A DNA stretch of 64,000 bases from Henckelia pumila (Eukaryota > Streptophyta > Magnoliopsida > Lamiales > Gesneriaceae): positions 94,568,151 to 94,632,150 of the forward strand of contig NC_133120.1 in the NCBI RefSeq assembly GCF_033568475.1, in the 5' to 3' direction. The stretch's first letter is position 1. Each line of letters begins with the position of its first letter. Positions 48,505-59,615 of the stretch are shown piece by piece. The notes under the pieces are model-generated. The model saw nothing but the letters and a program-made list of their open reading frames with translations, was not told where the DNA came from and searched no databases. Position numbers and translations under genes: made by a program.

Positions 48505-48870
48505 TTTAGTAATATTTTTTTACACTCCTTTACTAATATACTCCCTATTAACTACACATTGAAAATTGTGCAATCATTTTTTAATACATTAAATAGGGAT
48601 AAAATAGGAAGTTTGTATAACATTTACTTTTCCAATAATTTTTTCTTAATCTGTGTGAAAAAAAAGTAGGACTATGTATTTGAGACGGATGGAGTACTAA
48701 TCAAATGTAATTAAGTAAATTATTGTTTTTTTAAAATAAAGTAAATTATTATTTCTAGGAAATCAACCAATTAGGATTTATAATTTGACCGTCGTCGGTT
48801 CTAAATATATATACGAGATTTAATTTAACCTAACTAAAAAAAGACGGCGACACAATTTTCAAAGAAAAAT

Positions 48871-49064
48871 GTTACATGTACATATAGGGTTATACGTTGG
48901 GTTATACAATGCACATGAAATTTGGGTTATACAATGCACATGAAATTACAATATTATCCCTCCACTTAATTTGAAAAAAAAATTTCCAAAATAAATTAAT
49001 GATATTTATGTAATTTCAATTGCAACGTGTAACCCAACGTGTAACCCTCCATGTACATGTAGCA
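48871..49064. mobile_element. MITE with TG(C/T)TACATGTACA ends
   Basis: TGTTACATGTACATATAGGG at the left pairs with CCCTCCATGTACATGTAGCA at the right. Inside, GTTATACGTTGGGTTATAC pairs with GTGTAACCCAACGTGTAAC. A near-identical design occurs at 63589-64000, so this is a repeat family with two members here. A direct duplication (TTGGGTTATACAATGCACAT) lies within the left arm. Confidence 0.8.
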
Positions 49065-49464
49065 TCACCCATTTTCAAAACTCATGACATGAATATAATC
49101 TTATTGATATTTCAAAATACATACGTACCGTCAAGACAAGGATCTCTTGAGCTAGTGACAAAAGTGAGACCCCGAGACTCATGATCTTGAGTTTTAAATC
49201 CCACGATATACTTATATGTAGAAGACACGATTAATGCACCTACATCATAACTACTAATTATTAGTTGGGAAGTTTTAAAAACGATTAAATTAGCTAAGCA
49301 TACACGTTCAACAAATTAAGTTTTAAAACTTTTGAAGGTACATACACACGCCATAAATATATAACCAATTCATAGCAAATAAATTTGCAGACAGACGCAC
49401 GGGCACTTCAGTTCACATATATAGTACATGCATGTAGAGATCACCACCACATATAAGAAGAAGC
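49065..49464. other. Spacer downstream of the protease gene
   Basis: 400 AT-rich bases that should include the 3' untranslated region of the minus-strand aspartic protease. Nothing else is seen. Confidence 0.5.
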
Positions 49465-50934
49465 TCAATTGTTTCTTTGAATGTGGAGCCCTTGTGAAGT
49501 CCAAGACAAGGCACAATCAGTCACCTGGAACCCAATTCTCTCCTTGTCCAAGTCATAAACAACCTCCACATTTTGTTGTTGAAAGCTTCCAAAAACCCCA
49601 GCCGGCCCGTAATCGTCGCTTTCGATATCCATGCCTTGAAACAGCAAGCACTTGGTCACAGTAGAGTTTCTCGGTGCACTCATGGCATAGAAGGCATTTC
49701 CCCGTGGCAATTCGAGGACCACATTGTCCAAGAATTGGAAACTTATGGACGGAAGATATTCGTCGTCGTCCGCCGCTAGACTAACATCGTTCATCGGGCA
49801 TGGGATCTTGTAACAAAGATCAAACCCTGATCGAGCCTCGACCTCTAAGGCGCGAGGGTACGTTATTATTGACTGGAGAAGAGACAGGAGCTGTGAATAA
49901 AATGGCTCCGGCAGGTGAGTGTAAGTCGTTCCCGAGTCGATGATCATGCCTCCGTTGCCTGATGAATCAAATTCTCTCAGGCTCAAGGGAACTTCTATCG
50001 CGGAACTGACATTATTACTGCCTACGGATATAGCTTCTAAACCAATGTAATAGTAGCTCGGATACATGTGACTTTTCAGCATGGGAGTAAACTGCATATA
50101 CTCTTTGGATGATATTGCCAGGTCCCCTACAACTAGCGGACTAGAAATATTAGGGCTGTTTGCGAATCTGAAAGACAAAAAGCAATGAGAGAATCCCTTC
50201 TGAAGAAACCCTAATTGCGAAGGCAGCGAAAGAGGACCTTTTCCGAAGCCCGCGATTCCTATAGGCTCTCTATAAGTGGAACCAACACAGCCAAAACAAA
50301 ATCTAGGAATTTCCCTTGTTGAGTTTTGTCCGATATTAGCGTGAACTCTGAGAGTATCCCTGGTAAGTGTTCCAGCAACGATACCGCCGCCGTAAGCATA
50401 TGCGAAAGAAGGGCATGGCCTGTAACATGTGGACTTTATCACGGTGCTCAAGGAGCAACCGGCGACCGTGCAAGGATCGTACGAGTTATCCGAGCTATGA
50501 ACGTCGACGCAGAAACGGCTGACACAAGAATCTCTGGTAGAGGAAGAGGAACGAGATGGGGAGAAACTAGCTGTTAGCTTGCCGTTTCTGTAGTCGTAGC
50601 AATCGATGCATTCGAAAGTGAGGTTGCCACAAGGAACCCAAGTTAGGTCGCTGCCAGTGTCTAAATAGACTTGGATGAGCTGAGGGGGTGTTCCCAGATT
50701 GAGGGATATGATGTATCCATCTCTTACCTCTCCGAGAGGCTCTGTCATGTCCAGCAATATTTGATCATCTTTTGCTGGATATTCAAGGCCACTTTTCGAA
50801 GCTGATCTGGAGTGAGTTAATCCCAAGACCAATGAATGGGAAGAGTTTTTGATTTGATCTTTTGCATGGTTATTATTGATCATCAATGTGATGAGTAAAA
50901 GAACGAAGTGAAAGGTTTTTCTGATCATGATCAT
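49465..50934 (-). CDS. Nepenthesin-type (A1) aspartic protease, secreted
   Basis: A 489-residue intronless protein. Residues about 5-24 form a signal peptide with a hydrophobic core (FVLLLITLM). Both catalytic motifs are present: DTGS at residues 92-95 in YLDTGSDLTWVPC, and DSGT at 333-336 in IIDSGTTYTHLP. Between them lies the Cys-rich nepenthesin-type insert (FECIDCYDYRNG, SRFCVDVHSSD, DPCTVAGC) and the flap-side YAYGGG motif. Several N-glycosylation sites occur (for example NLT, NSS, NVS). It resembles the At4g16563 group of apoplastic or vacuolar proteases; substrate unknown. The start could be either ATG in MIMIRK; the first is used. A TATA box lies at 51000-51007. Confidence 0.93.
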   Translation of the reverse strand: MIMIRKTFHFVLLLITLMINNNHAKDQIKNSSHSLVLGLTHSRSASKSGLEYPAKDDQILLDMTEPLGEVRDGYIISLNLGTPPQLIQVYLDTGSDLTWVPCGNLTFECIDCYDYRNGKLTASFSPSRSSSSTRDSCVSRFCVDVHSSDNSYDPCTVAGCSLSTVIKSTCYRPCPSFAYAYGGGIVAGTLTRDTLRVHANIGQNSTREIPRFCFGCVGSTYREPIGIAGFGKGPLSLPSQLGFLQKGFSHCFLSFRFANSPNISSPLVVGDLAISSKEYMQFTPMLKSHMYPSYYYIGLEAISVGSNNVSSAIEVPLSLREFDSSGNGGMIIDSGTTYTHLPEPFYSQLLSLLQSIITYPRALEVEARSGFDLCYKIPCPMNDVSLAADDDEYLPSISFQFLDNVVLELPRGNAFYAMSAPRNSTVTKCLLFQGMDIESDDYGPAGVFGSFQQQNVEVVYDLDKERIGFQVTDCALSWTSQGLHIQRNN

Positions 50935-50999
50935 ATGATGAAACCAATTTGGTTTGCTGTGAATTTCAATGTGATGAAAATGATCTCAATCCATGGCAG

Positions 51000-51007
51000 T
51001 ATTTATA
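51000..51007 (-). promoter_or_regulatory. TATA box of the aspartic protease gene
   Basis: TATAAATA on the minus strand, 66 bases before the ATG at 50934, followed by a short A/C-rich leader. Confidence 0.65.
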
Positions 51008-51349
51008 GAGAGAGCGAGCGATTTCAGCAGAAGATAACTAGCTTGGGTACTTTCAGTGGGCTCTGGAGATTGGAAAATATATATAATTGATTGATGATGT
51101 TGCATGGAGACTTCATGAATCAATATAATGAACACGCGCGTGCATGTACATAAAATTTCTTGAGCAGTCATATATACGTAGTGTTTTGGGTGAGTTTCCA
51201 GGAAACATTTTTATGCTTTTCCTTAATAAAATCTTGAAATTTCGTGAAATTTTGTTAAAAAAAAACTGAGAATTACTTCCTAAAATTTCTTCCAAATTCT
51301 ACCATAATATATTATGATTGCTTATAATCCCAAAAATATCCTGAACGTA

Positions 51350-51771
51350 ACCATGCAATCAATACAGTTTGTCGCAATTAACGACGTTAACCATAAGATA
51401 TTGGTGGCTAATAGCAACGAAATTAAAATCCTTTGCGTCGCTATTAACGACAATTGTATTTAATAATTGTCGCTATTAACGACAATTTTATTTAATAGCG
51501 ACGACATTATACATGAAGAACGTCGCTATTAGCGACGAAATTATTTATGAAGATCGTCGCTAGTAGCTACGAAAAATCATATATGTCGTAATTAGAGACA
51601 AATTTAATTTCGTCGCTAATACCGACGTTTGAATTTAAATTCGTCATTAAAACCAACGACGATGAAATTAATGATGACTTATATATTCGTCGTTAAATCG
51701 TCGCTATTTTGAATTTAGCAACGATTTAATACCCTAAAATTCGTCGCTAAACATCGAATTTTTTTGTAGTG
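51350..51771. mobile_element. CACTA (En/Spm) transposon terminus
   Basis: The right edge reads TTTTTTTGTAGTG, the inverse of the CACTACAAAAAAA terminus of many plant CACTA elements. Inward, about 400 bases carry more than a dozen GTCGCTA/TAGCGAC words in both orientations, the classic subterminal repeats bound by the transposase. I found no matching CACTA start to the left, so this is one end, or a short internally deleted copy whose left end is eroded. No coding part is present. Confidence 0.8.
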
Positions 51772-51837
51772 TGTATCACGACATATACATAGTATTTATG
51801 ATGTGTGTATATAAACATAGAAAGGTATATATATTTA

Positions 51838-52226
51838 GGCACCGTTCTGTTCACGGTATTACTAATATATGTATAATTCATCTCATCTCATCTCACGTTC
51901 TTCTCATCATATTATTTATCTATATATTAACTATTTATTTTACATCAATCAAATCATTAATTATTTATCTCTCATCAATCAAATCATTGAATTCAAATTA
52001 CTATATTACCCCTTATAAATAATATAATTGTTATTTTATTTATTGTTAAAAGGACAAAATAGTCATTTAACATTTTTATATAAAATTTAATCAATCAAAT
52101 CAAATAAATTATAATCTGTCAATCAAATCCAATACAATTTTAACTATCATTATTTATTTATTTTTTTATTACATTATACTATTTATCTATATATTACTTA
52201 TACCATACCTCAAACCAAACGGTGTC
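51838..52226. mobile_element. Tourist-like MITE (PIF/Harbinger)
   Basis: GGCACCGTT at the left and AACGGTGTC at the right are inverted termini, flanked on both sides by TTA, the PIF/Harbinger target site (51835-51837 and 52227-52229). It is 389 bases and AT-rich inside, with no coding capacity. The copy near 15691 is a diverged relative. Confidence 0.82.
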
Positions 52227-52229
52227 TTA

Positions 52230-54904
52230 GTTATATGGTTGGACCGATTAATTTATGTTTAACATAGAAAGCGAGCTGATGCGGCAGTCCCTGAATGGAC
52301 ACGAAGTACATCAGCTGCTTCAATGAAATTGTAAAGCTGGTAGCTGCGCGTGCATATGCATGCTTTAGCATTAATCAAGACACGTAATTTAAATGTGAAA
52401 GCACACATGATATATTATATTAAGATAGAGGCTCTAAAAGCAAATTAATTAATCAAAGAGAATCCAAATAGTGTTAATTAAGTTATAGTGATGCTCGTAG
52501 TTTAGCGTGTTTTGTGCTAATTCAGTACTTTAGTATATGTATTTAATTGTTTGATTTTGTCTTTTCATATATGTATGCGCTTTGTATTTTGTACTTTGCA
52601 TACGTTAAGTTTCAGCCGACCCAATATTCACTTGTCTTTTGCTTGATATCCTTTTTTGTTTTATCTTTCGATTTATTTATATATAAAAAAAACCCCACTA
52701 ATACGTTCTTTTCTAATGTAATTAATTAAATAATTAATTGAACGTACAGTGTTTCATTAGTGTACAGTCACGATCGTAAGTATATTTTGATATGTGGTCT
52801 TTAAATTAAGAAATGGCATTAGTAATTGGTTTGGGGCCGGGGGTGATGTGGAGATGATGCAAATTCCTCGAATCCCACCAACAGTTTTAATTTGATAAAA
52901 AAGTTATTTCTATATCTGGAATATTAATTACGTTTAATAGTATACTTTGACCACATATATTCGACAAAAATATATATAATCAAGAATGACTCCTTTTCTT
53001 ACTTTTGTTCTTTTTTTCTTTGGAGGAAATGGAAATGGGAATTAAGATAGCATATCATTATTCGTAATCAAGGAGACGAGTGATCATTATAGACAAATAT
53101 AATAGAAAATATTAACATAAGACGTGTGTGGATAATGGAGAGATGGCATCAGCACGTATATGTGCTACATTAAGATTACGTTTATTTTTACAAATAAATA
53201 AAAACTACACCTAACACGTTGATTTTAAGGCATTCATCTTCCGAAACGACGAATGCGGTTGCGTATCACTAGCTTTTTTTTTTATTATTTTTCTTTTGAA
53301 AGTTAAAGAATTTTCTTATTTGGTTAATAATTTTGTAATTATTTGGATCTTGCTCCTACTTATGTTACAAGTTTTGTTTTCAATAAATAAATAAATATAT
53401 AATCAAGTAATAATAATTATATTTGTTGCTAGAAAAATAAATTTGATTAGGAAATATTGATTTGGGCCTCATGGTCACTCTCGGCCCGCATAAAATAAAC
53501 GCAATTGAAAATCATTTGTAATTGTATTGTTGTATATCACCAACAGCCTCTTCGAAACTGTACCCAAAAAAACTAAAGAGTAATCTATTATTAACGGATA
53601 TACAATTTTTATATATAATTTAAGAATCCGCAGTGATTACTCTTTGTTGCATACTGATTACGGAGTAAACCTTTAGCTAACAAAATATACTGCTAGATTG
53701 GTAACTGCATTGAGCAAGTCTTGCACGACAGATTTTTTCGAGAAGATACTGACAGGAAAAATCGAACTCTTGATCATTTGACAATAGCATATATATTCTA
53801 CCAACCCGAACACTCCTTAAGAGCAATCTCTAGGATCTTTTTATGTTAGACATATCAACTCAATTAAATAGAAAGTAATCTTTTTGGTATAAAAATAATA
53901 ATATTTTTCATGTTGAACTCAAATAAGATATCAGTCTCACAAAATTGACTATGATGAAGTCCGTACGTAGTTTAAAGGAGTTTTGTGAAAAGTAAAATGT
54001 AAATATTATCTCTAAAAATTTGATAAATCTTACACGTTAAATTTTATTTCAAATATAAATAATTTAATAAGAAACACAATTTATGATTTTAAAATATTGA
54101 CTTAAGGATTTCAAAATATTTAATTGACTTAGCTCACTAGAGTAACGCGGTAACTAATATGTAAAAATTTATCAGTAAAAATATGTATTTTTTCCCCTGA
54201 AAGTTTATATACAAACGTTATTTTAAAATTGTATATACTAAATAAATTTATTTATAATGATTATTTTATAATCTGATCATTACATATTTATATAACGTAT
54301 AATTAATGTTATGAAGAAAAGATTGGGTGTGGGTGGGGGAGAGAGTCTTTCATCTCTCTACCGCGAACGGCATGGAAATTGGGGGTATGGAATGCGTGGG
54401 AATTTTATGTTATTTTATTTCTATTAAAAAAAAGGTATAAAAAGCTAATTAAAAATGCGAAATTGGGTCCTTTCTGTCAGAAAAATTGTGGAGCGAGAGC
54501 AGTGGTGTTTGTTCATTCATCATTCGATTTTGGATTTTAATAATTTTGTTTTGAATCGACTATAGTCCAAATTTTCTCATGAAAATTTTAATGAAATATT
54601 CAACAAGTCGCGCACGAAGATCTGAAACTAATTAAGAGTAATGTAATAATAATCATATTTTATATTTTTATTGAAGAAATAAAAAATTTGGCTGCCATTG
54701 TCGTTTAATTTAGAAATTGTCTTGTATTTTAATTACATATATATTAAAGAAAAATGGTTGTTAATGACCAATAAATATAATAATTAAAGATAAACACCAG
54801 TTCTATACAATCAATAAGAAAACGAACTAATGTTCAAGATAGCGACCACAAGTTGTCACGAGAAAAAAAAAATTGAATGTTTTATGTATATAATCATGTA
54901 AGCA
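52230..54904. other. AT-rich spacer, no gene seen
   Basis: About 2.7 kb of strongly AT-rich DNA. No coding region, RNA gene or clear transposon terminus was recognised. The last part should include the 3' untranslated region of the trihelix gene. Confidence 0.5.
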
Positions 54905-55250
54905 TTATTTAGATGTGTTGGGTTGGTTTTTGTGGTGAGAATTAGCAGCCAAAGCAAGAATGGAATTGGCCAGTTTGTTGATGGCATCCACCAGACCATT
55001 AATGCTTTGCCTGTTGGTTTCAACCTTTGACTCCTCAATTCGCAGCCTTGTTTCATGCAAACTCACCACTTTTTTGTGCCTTTTCTCTTCTCTCTCCTCA
55101 CATGCCTGGATTGCTTCTGCTATCATTGTAGCGCTCTTTGATATTGCGCAACTCACTTCTTCTAATGTGGATCTTGTCTTTTTTCTCTTTGCCGGTGAAT
55201 CTGAATACTCGCTCGTGTCGGAATCTAAGCTGGCACAGGTTTACACAACT

Positions 55251-55285
<35 letters not shown>

Positions 55286-55905
55286 GGAATTAAGAATAGA
55301 CCAGAACGAACAAGAACGTATAATATATATAATTAATTACCCACTGAAGGCAATGTCTGAGAAGAGGGAAATGTGAGCAGCATGAGGGCACTTGAACCGC
55401 CGGCACCACCACCACCACCACTCATGACCGCCGCCGCCGCCGCCGCCGTTGGACATTTCCTCTCCACCACCTCCACCAATGCGTCGTATGTCTGAGACAA
55501 CATATTGGGAGGCAAGTTGTTTTCTTTCCTCTGGTTCTTCTCCATCCCCCAATAAGAGTAGTACTTTTTTTCTTCATCTTTCTCCGCCAATCTCCTAATT
55601 TCGTACTCTCGGACCCTTTTGAAATCTCTCATCAAATTATCCCACTTGTCATTGCACTGGCTCTGGCTCCTCAAACACCCGCTGTTCCAACAATAATCCT
55701 CCACCCATTTCCACCTCGGCTCCGTCGGCTTGCCCCTCTCGCCGCCGTCCCCCCACAGCCTCTTCATCCTCCTCTCATCATCCATCTTCTTCGCCTCGAT
55801 CAGAACCATCGTTTCTTGAAGCGTCCAGTTCCCTTTTCTATGGTCCCTCATCATCGGCACAATGTTATCGGTGCCACCTTCAATATTACCTTTCGACAGA
55901 TCCAT
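54905..55905 (-). CDS. Trihelix transcription factor
   Basis: Two exons, 55341-55905 and 54905-55224, joined in phase 1 (AG at CTTAG), give 294 residues. Residues about 25-115 are a Myb-related trihelix DNA-binding domain: GNWTLQETMVLIEAKKMD, PRWKWVEDYCW, SQCNDKWDNLMRDFKRV, YYSYWGMEK. A region of alanines and glycines follows (residues about 155-175), then a Ser/Asp stretch with the basic cluster PAKRKKTR, a likely nuclear signal. The C-terminal 70 residues are predicted coiled coil with NKLANSILALA. The layout matches the Arabidopsis At1g31310/At2g35640 group. Its target genes cannot be read from sequence. The single intron carries an (AT)n run. Confidence 0.92.
55254..55281. repeat. (AT)n microsatellite in the trihelix intron
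   Basis: About 13 AT units in the only intron (55225-55340) of the trihelix gene. Length variation here would not affect the protein. Confidence 0.9.
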
Positions 55906-56600
55906 GCATGCAACAAATCGCAGGCAGCCGAGACACTGAGCTTGTTTGATTTAATTTTGTGGTGTGATCGTGTAACAAAAGAGTATTAATTATATGATTT
56001 ACTAGCATTATGAATCTCTATATATAGACATGCTTAAACGGATCGACTTAATTTATATATGGAGCGATTTTCAAATTTTGACACGATCTTTATTTAAATG
56101 GCGACGAATCTTTGAATTTTCAAAGTTGTAATAACTAGCCACTGGCTAGTGCCTCGTGATGGATGTAATCCTTAGATTTGATATGGGTAGCTAGAATAAG
56201 TTTCTGTTACATTTGGTGAGTTACCTCGTATATAATTTTATGCAAAAAACATGAATTTAGGTTTTGGATTTAAATAATATTCCCTGATGTAGCTAGTAGA
56301 TTGGCCCGTAGAATGATAAGCTACAATGGTATGTCATAATAATTTAACCAAGAAAAAGGGCCCTTAAAATTTATTTCAAACTGACACATTCGACAGCCCC
56401 GAGAAAATTTTTCAGACACTAGAGAGACTAAAATTATATGAGTGTTTTCCCCAAAAAAAAATTAAAAAAATAAAAATTATGAGTGGTGTGAGTTGATTGG
56501 TTTACAGCTTTGCAATGCATGGGAATTGGGAAGGACTAAAAGACTCTGATTTTAACGTACTACACCCCTCTGTAGCTACCACGCTGCACCAATCATACCG
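55906..56600. other. Upstream region of the trihelix gene
   Basis: AT-rich and without a gene. It should hold the trihelix promoter; TATATATAGA near 56018 (minus strand TCTATATATA) is a weak TATA candidate about 110 bases from the ATG. Confidence 0.4.
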
Positions 56601-56609
56601 CCAAATATA

Positions 56610-57195
56610 CGGTTAATTATAATTCAGTCCCAAACCTAAACAAAAATTAATGATCAGTCCCTGTCAGAAAAAAACTTTGTTTAAACTCCTTGGGCCCACA
56701 TGTTTTGTTTCGGATAAAATTCGATACAAAACATGAAAAATATGGTACAAATACATGATATTTGAGTATCAAATGTGTTAGATCTAGTATAAATATATGA
56801 TTTTCGAGTACTAAAAAATATTGATATTAATAACACATTTATCTTATTTGGATGAAAATCGGTACAAAACATTGAAAATATGGTACACATATGTGATTTT
56901 TGAGTACCCAATGTGTTAGATCTGGTACAAACATATGATTTTTGAGTACTCAAACACATGTTGCAAGTTCACGTTAATAAAGATGTTTAGATTTTATACT
57001 CAAAATTATATTTTTTGTACTCGATCTTGAACAATTAGTGCTCAAATATCTTGTATTTGTACCATATTTTCAATGTTTTGTACTTAATTTTATCCGAATA
57101 AAATAATGTGGGCCCAGGGAGTGCAAACAAATTTTTTCTGACAAGGGACTGATTCTTAATTTGTTTTGGATTTAGGGACTGAAAACCAATTCACC
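56610..57195. mobile_element. Mutator-like MITE with 9-bp target duplication
   Basis: A perfect CCAAATATA duplication flanks the element (56601-56609 and 57196-57204), the size typical of Mutator-like transposons. The inverted ends are long, about 150-200 bases (GGTTAATTATAATTCAGTCCC against GGTGAATTGGTTTTCAGTCCC), and include CTTGGGCCCACA/TGTGGGCCCAGG and TATGGTACAAATAC. Inside, a TATGGTAC-to-TTTTTGAGTAC segment is tandemly repeated. No transposase is encoded. The reading frame at 56681-56959 is an artefact of these repeats. Confidence 0.88.
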
Positions 57196-57204
57196 CCAAA
57201 TATA

Positions 57205-58730
57205 TTACTTGTGATGAAAAGGAACGAATCAAACTTTTGAATATTTAGATTTCATTCAATATTTATAATCGAGTTGATCAGTTTGATTTTTATTTATCGA
57301 ATATATTAATGATTCATAAATTTTTTTGAGTTTTTATCAAATTTAAATAAACTTAGTAAATATTAAAAACTAAATTTTAATAAAAATATAATATTCTTAT
57401 TATAATTTATAATTTTATTCTAATAAATATATTTTGTATATTTGTCATATGTGAAAGAGTAAAATCTATAAATCAAATATCAAGATTATTATATTTTCAT
57501 TTAATATCTTATTCAAGAGTCTTTTAAAAAACTTGTTCACGAGATAACGACACGACGTAAAGCTCGAGTTTGGTTCGTTGCCTCGTTAAACGAATTTTTA
57601 TCGAATCAAATTTCGAATAACTCAGGAGAAGCTTGCGATGAAATTATCACTTATCAAATTACATTTTAACTTCAAAAATTAAAATAATTGTTCTTTATTA
57701 TTTAGCATAAATATTTATTATTATCTTTATTAATGTTGTTGTTGTCAATTAATAATTACTCTTATTTATGTATGTTATATTTAGTATTAAATGGTAATTT
57801 AATATACTTATGTAATGTAATGTAATTATTATGATTGATTTCTTAATAAATTTTTTTTATCAAAAAATAATACGGAGATGCCTCTTAGCGAAAGTTTTGT
57901 CATGCAGCCCAGCTGGGACATGAAGAGTTTTTGACCGACTCTGGGGCTTTGACCGAAAGGACAGCCCATTGGGCCCACCCAACCCATGACCCGTCACTGT
58001 CCTGCACATTTTCTTGGACTTTAGCCTGCTCTCCCCAACCCTACAACACAACTTCACCATTTATACATTTTTTTAAAAAAAAATTATGAATATACAAATA
58101 AATTTAATAGGATACACAGAAATGATTTGCTTCGACCCCAGAACTCTATGCATATATGATATATCTCTCCAAACAATGCCAAATATTTAAAAAGAAAATT
58201 GCAATTCTATAAAACCCATATTTCTTATAAATCTCACAATCTACTTACGAATCCCTATGCATAAAAACACAAAAAAAAAAAAAAAAGAAAAAAAAAAGGT
58301 TCGATCTATTAAAATGAGATATTCAAACGTTTAAAACAATACAAATTACTGAGTAAAAATTAAGGACGGTAAGATGACAGTTTTGCTCATTAATGTCATG
58401 AGTATTTCACCCAAAGAAAACACACTGATGTGCTGAATAAATGTTGCTTTAATCAAGTTGCAAAGGCACAAATAAATAAATAATACATAATTTTATTTTA
58501 TATTTTTATTAAAGAGTCATATACAAATTATTATTATATAAAAATATTGAAAGTTTACACCCTGAGAGGCCAATAAACTTTATGGCAATTGGCCCTGAAA
58601 ATGTTTAATCACCCACGATATCAAATATGTAAACAAAAATTACAAGAGCCCCAACCAAATCCACTCGTCGAACTCTTTAATATTCAAACCCAAAAGAAAA
58701 GAAGAAAGTTTATATTTCGCAGGACCAGCA
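57205..58730. other. AT-rich spacer
   Basis: No gene recognised. A short GC-richer patch lies at about 57880-58045 without a family match. Poly-A runs occur near 58270. The part next to 58731 should be the 3' untranslated region of the small membrane protein gene. Confidence 0.5.
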
Positions 58731-58955
58731 TTAAACATTGGCAGCATTGTCGGTGTTGAAGAGCTTCTGATGCGGTGTTGAAGAAGGATGAGATTCGGCG
58801 GCAGCACTTCCGGCCGGCGGGGTTGGTACTCCGAAAACCTGGGTGTTGCTGTATACTTCTCGCCTACCCTTGGCTCTCCCGAATAAAAAACAGCCAAAAC
58901 CCAACAATAGTGAAAACAGGATGAGTGGAAGAGATATCACTATCACCATTCCCAT
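58731..58955 (-). CDS. Small single-pass membrane protein, function unknown
   Basis: A 74-residue intronless frame. Residues 3-25 (IVISLPLILFSLLLGFGCFLF) form one strong membrane helix, followed at once by a basic GRAKGRR patch, which by the positive-inside rule puts the C-terminus in the cytosol. The tail has VFGVPTPPAG, a segment I associate with a conserved family of tiny plant proteins, and ends in a Ser/Ala/Asn-rich stretch. A long 3' flank follows. The function is unknown to me. An overlapping frame at 58640-58897 is its shadow. Confidence 0.72.
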   Translation of the reverse strand: MGMVIVISLPLILFSLLLGFGCFLFGRAKGRREVYSNTQVFGVPTPPAGSAAAESHPSSTPHQKLFNTDNAANV

Positions 58956-59615
58956 CGCGATCTCTGTCTTCTTCTTCGAAATCTGAGGACCGCCGGATTA
59001 ATTAGAATGTTTTGGTATGGAAGAAGAGAAATTTGTGGGTCTTTAATAGTGATCTTTAATAGTGATTGATAGCGCTTCGAAATCTGGGCGTCGCGAGGAA
59101 TCTCCCAACGGTAAGCTGCGTAACGTTCAGTTTGTAACAACCAAATGATTCTTTTTGTGTGTTTATTATTATTATTATTATTAATTATTAATTGTAACAA
59201 TAATAGTTGTGGTTATAGACTATCACTTTAGCTAGTGCTTAGCTCATGAACAGGAAATGTATGATGCTTCCATATAATCATGATAAATTAAATTTTTTTT
59301 AGGGTAATTATGATAAATTAATTAAGAAAAGGGCGTCTTGCTTAATTTTAATTTAATTATTATTATATGTTTATTGAAGATAAAATAGTCATGGGCCCAA
59401 GAATTGGATGGATATCAATTGAAAGTACGGAATTGCCCACAGTTATTCTTGTAGCCGTTGCAGCTGAAAAAGGGGTGCAAAGAAGCTTCCTGTTTGGGGA
59501 CATTTACGTCATTTGAAGCCTCTCCATTTGATTTCTGTGTTTCATCAAGAATCCCAATCACATCCTAGGTGAACACTTTCTTTCTCTCTCAACTCCTGTG
59601 TCTAGAATTAGGTCC
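58956..59615. other. Divergent promoter region
   Basis: 660 bases between two genes read away from each other (small membrane protein, minus; AP2 gene, plus). It contains a short TTA/ATT trinucleotide run near 59165-59190. The pyrimidine-rich CTTTCTTTCTCTCTCAACTCC at about 59575-59596 fits an AP2 5' untranslated leader. Confidence 0.5.

Larger units (their letters stand above)
41093..48694. mobile_element. Stowaway MITE split by an LTR retrotransposon
   Basis: CTTCCTCCGTCTCAATTATAT at 41093 and its inverted partner ending TTTGAGACGGATGGAG at 48694 are flanked by TA on both sides, the Stowaway (Tc1/mariner) target site. Without the insertion the MITE would be about 261 bases (41093-41168 plus 48510-48694). 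It encodes nothing. It predates the retrotransposon that interrupts it. Confidence 0.9.

Noticed and set aside
56681-56959. 92-residue ORF with KSYVCTRSNT-type repeats
   Set aside because: It is a frame through the arms of the Mutator-like MITE.
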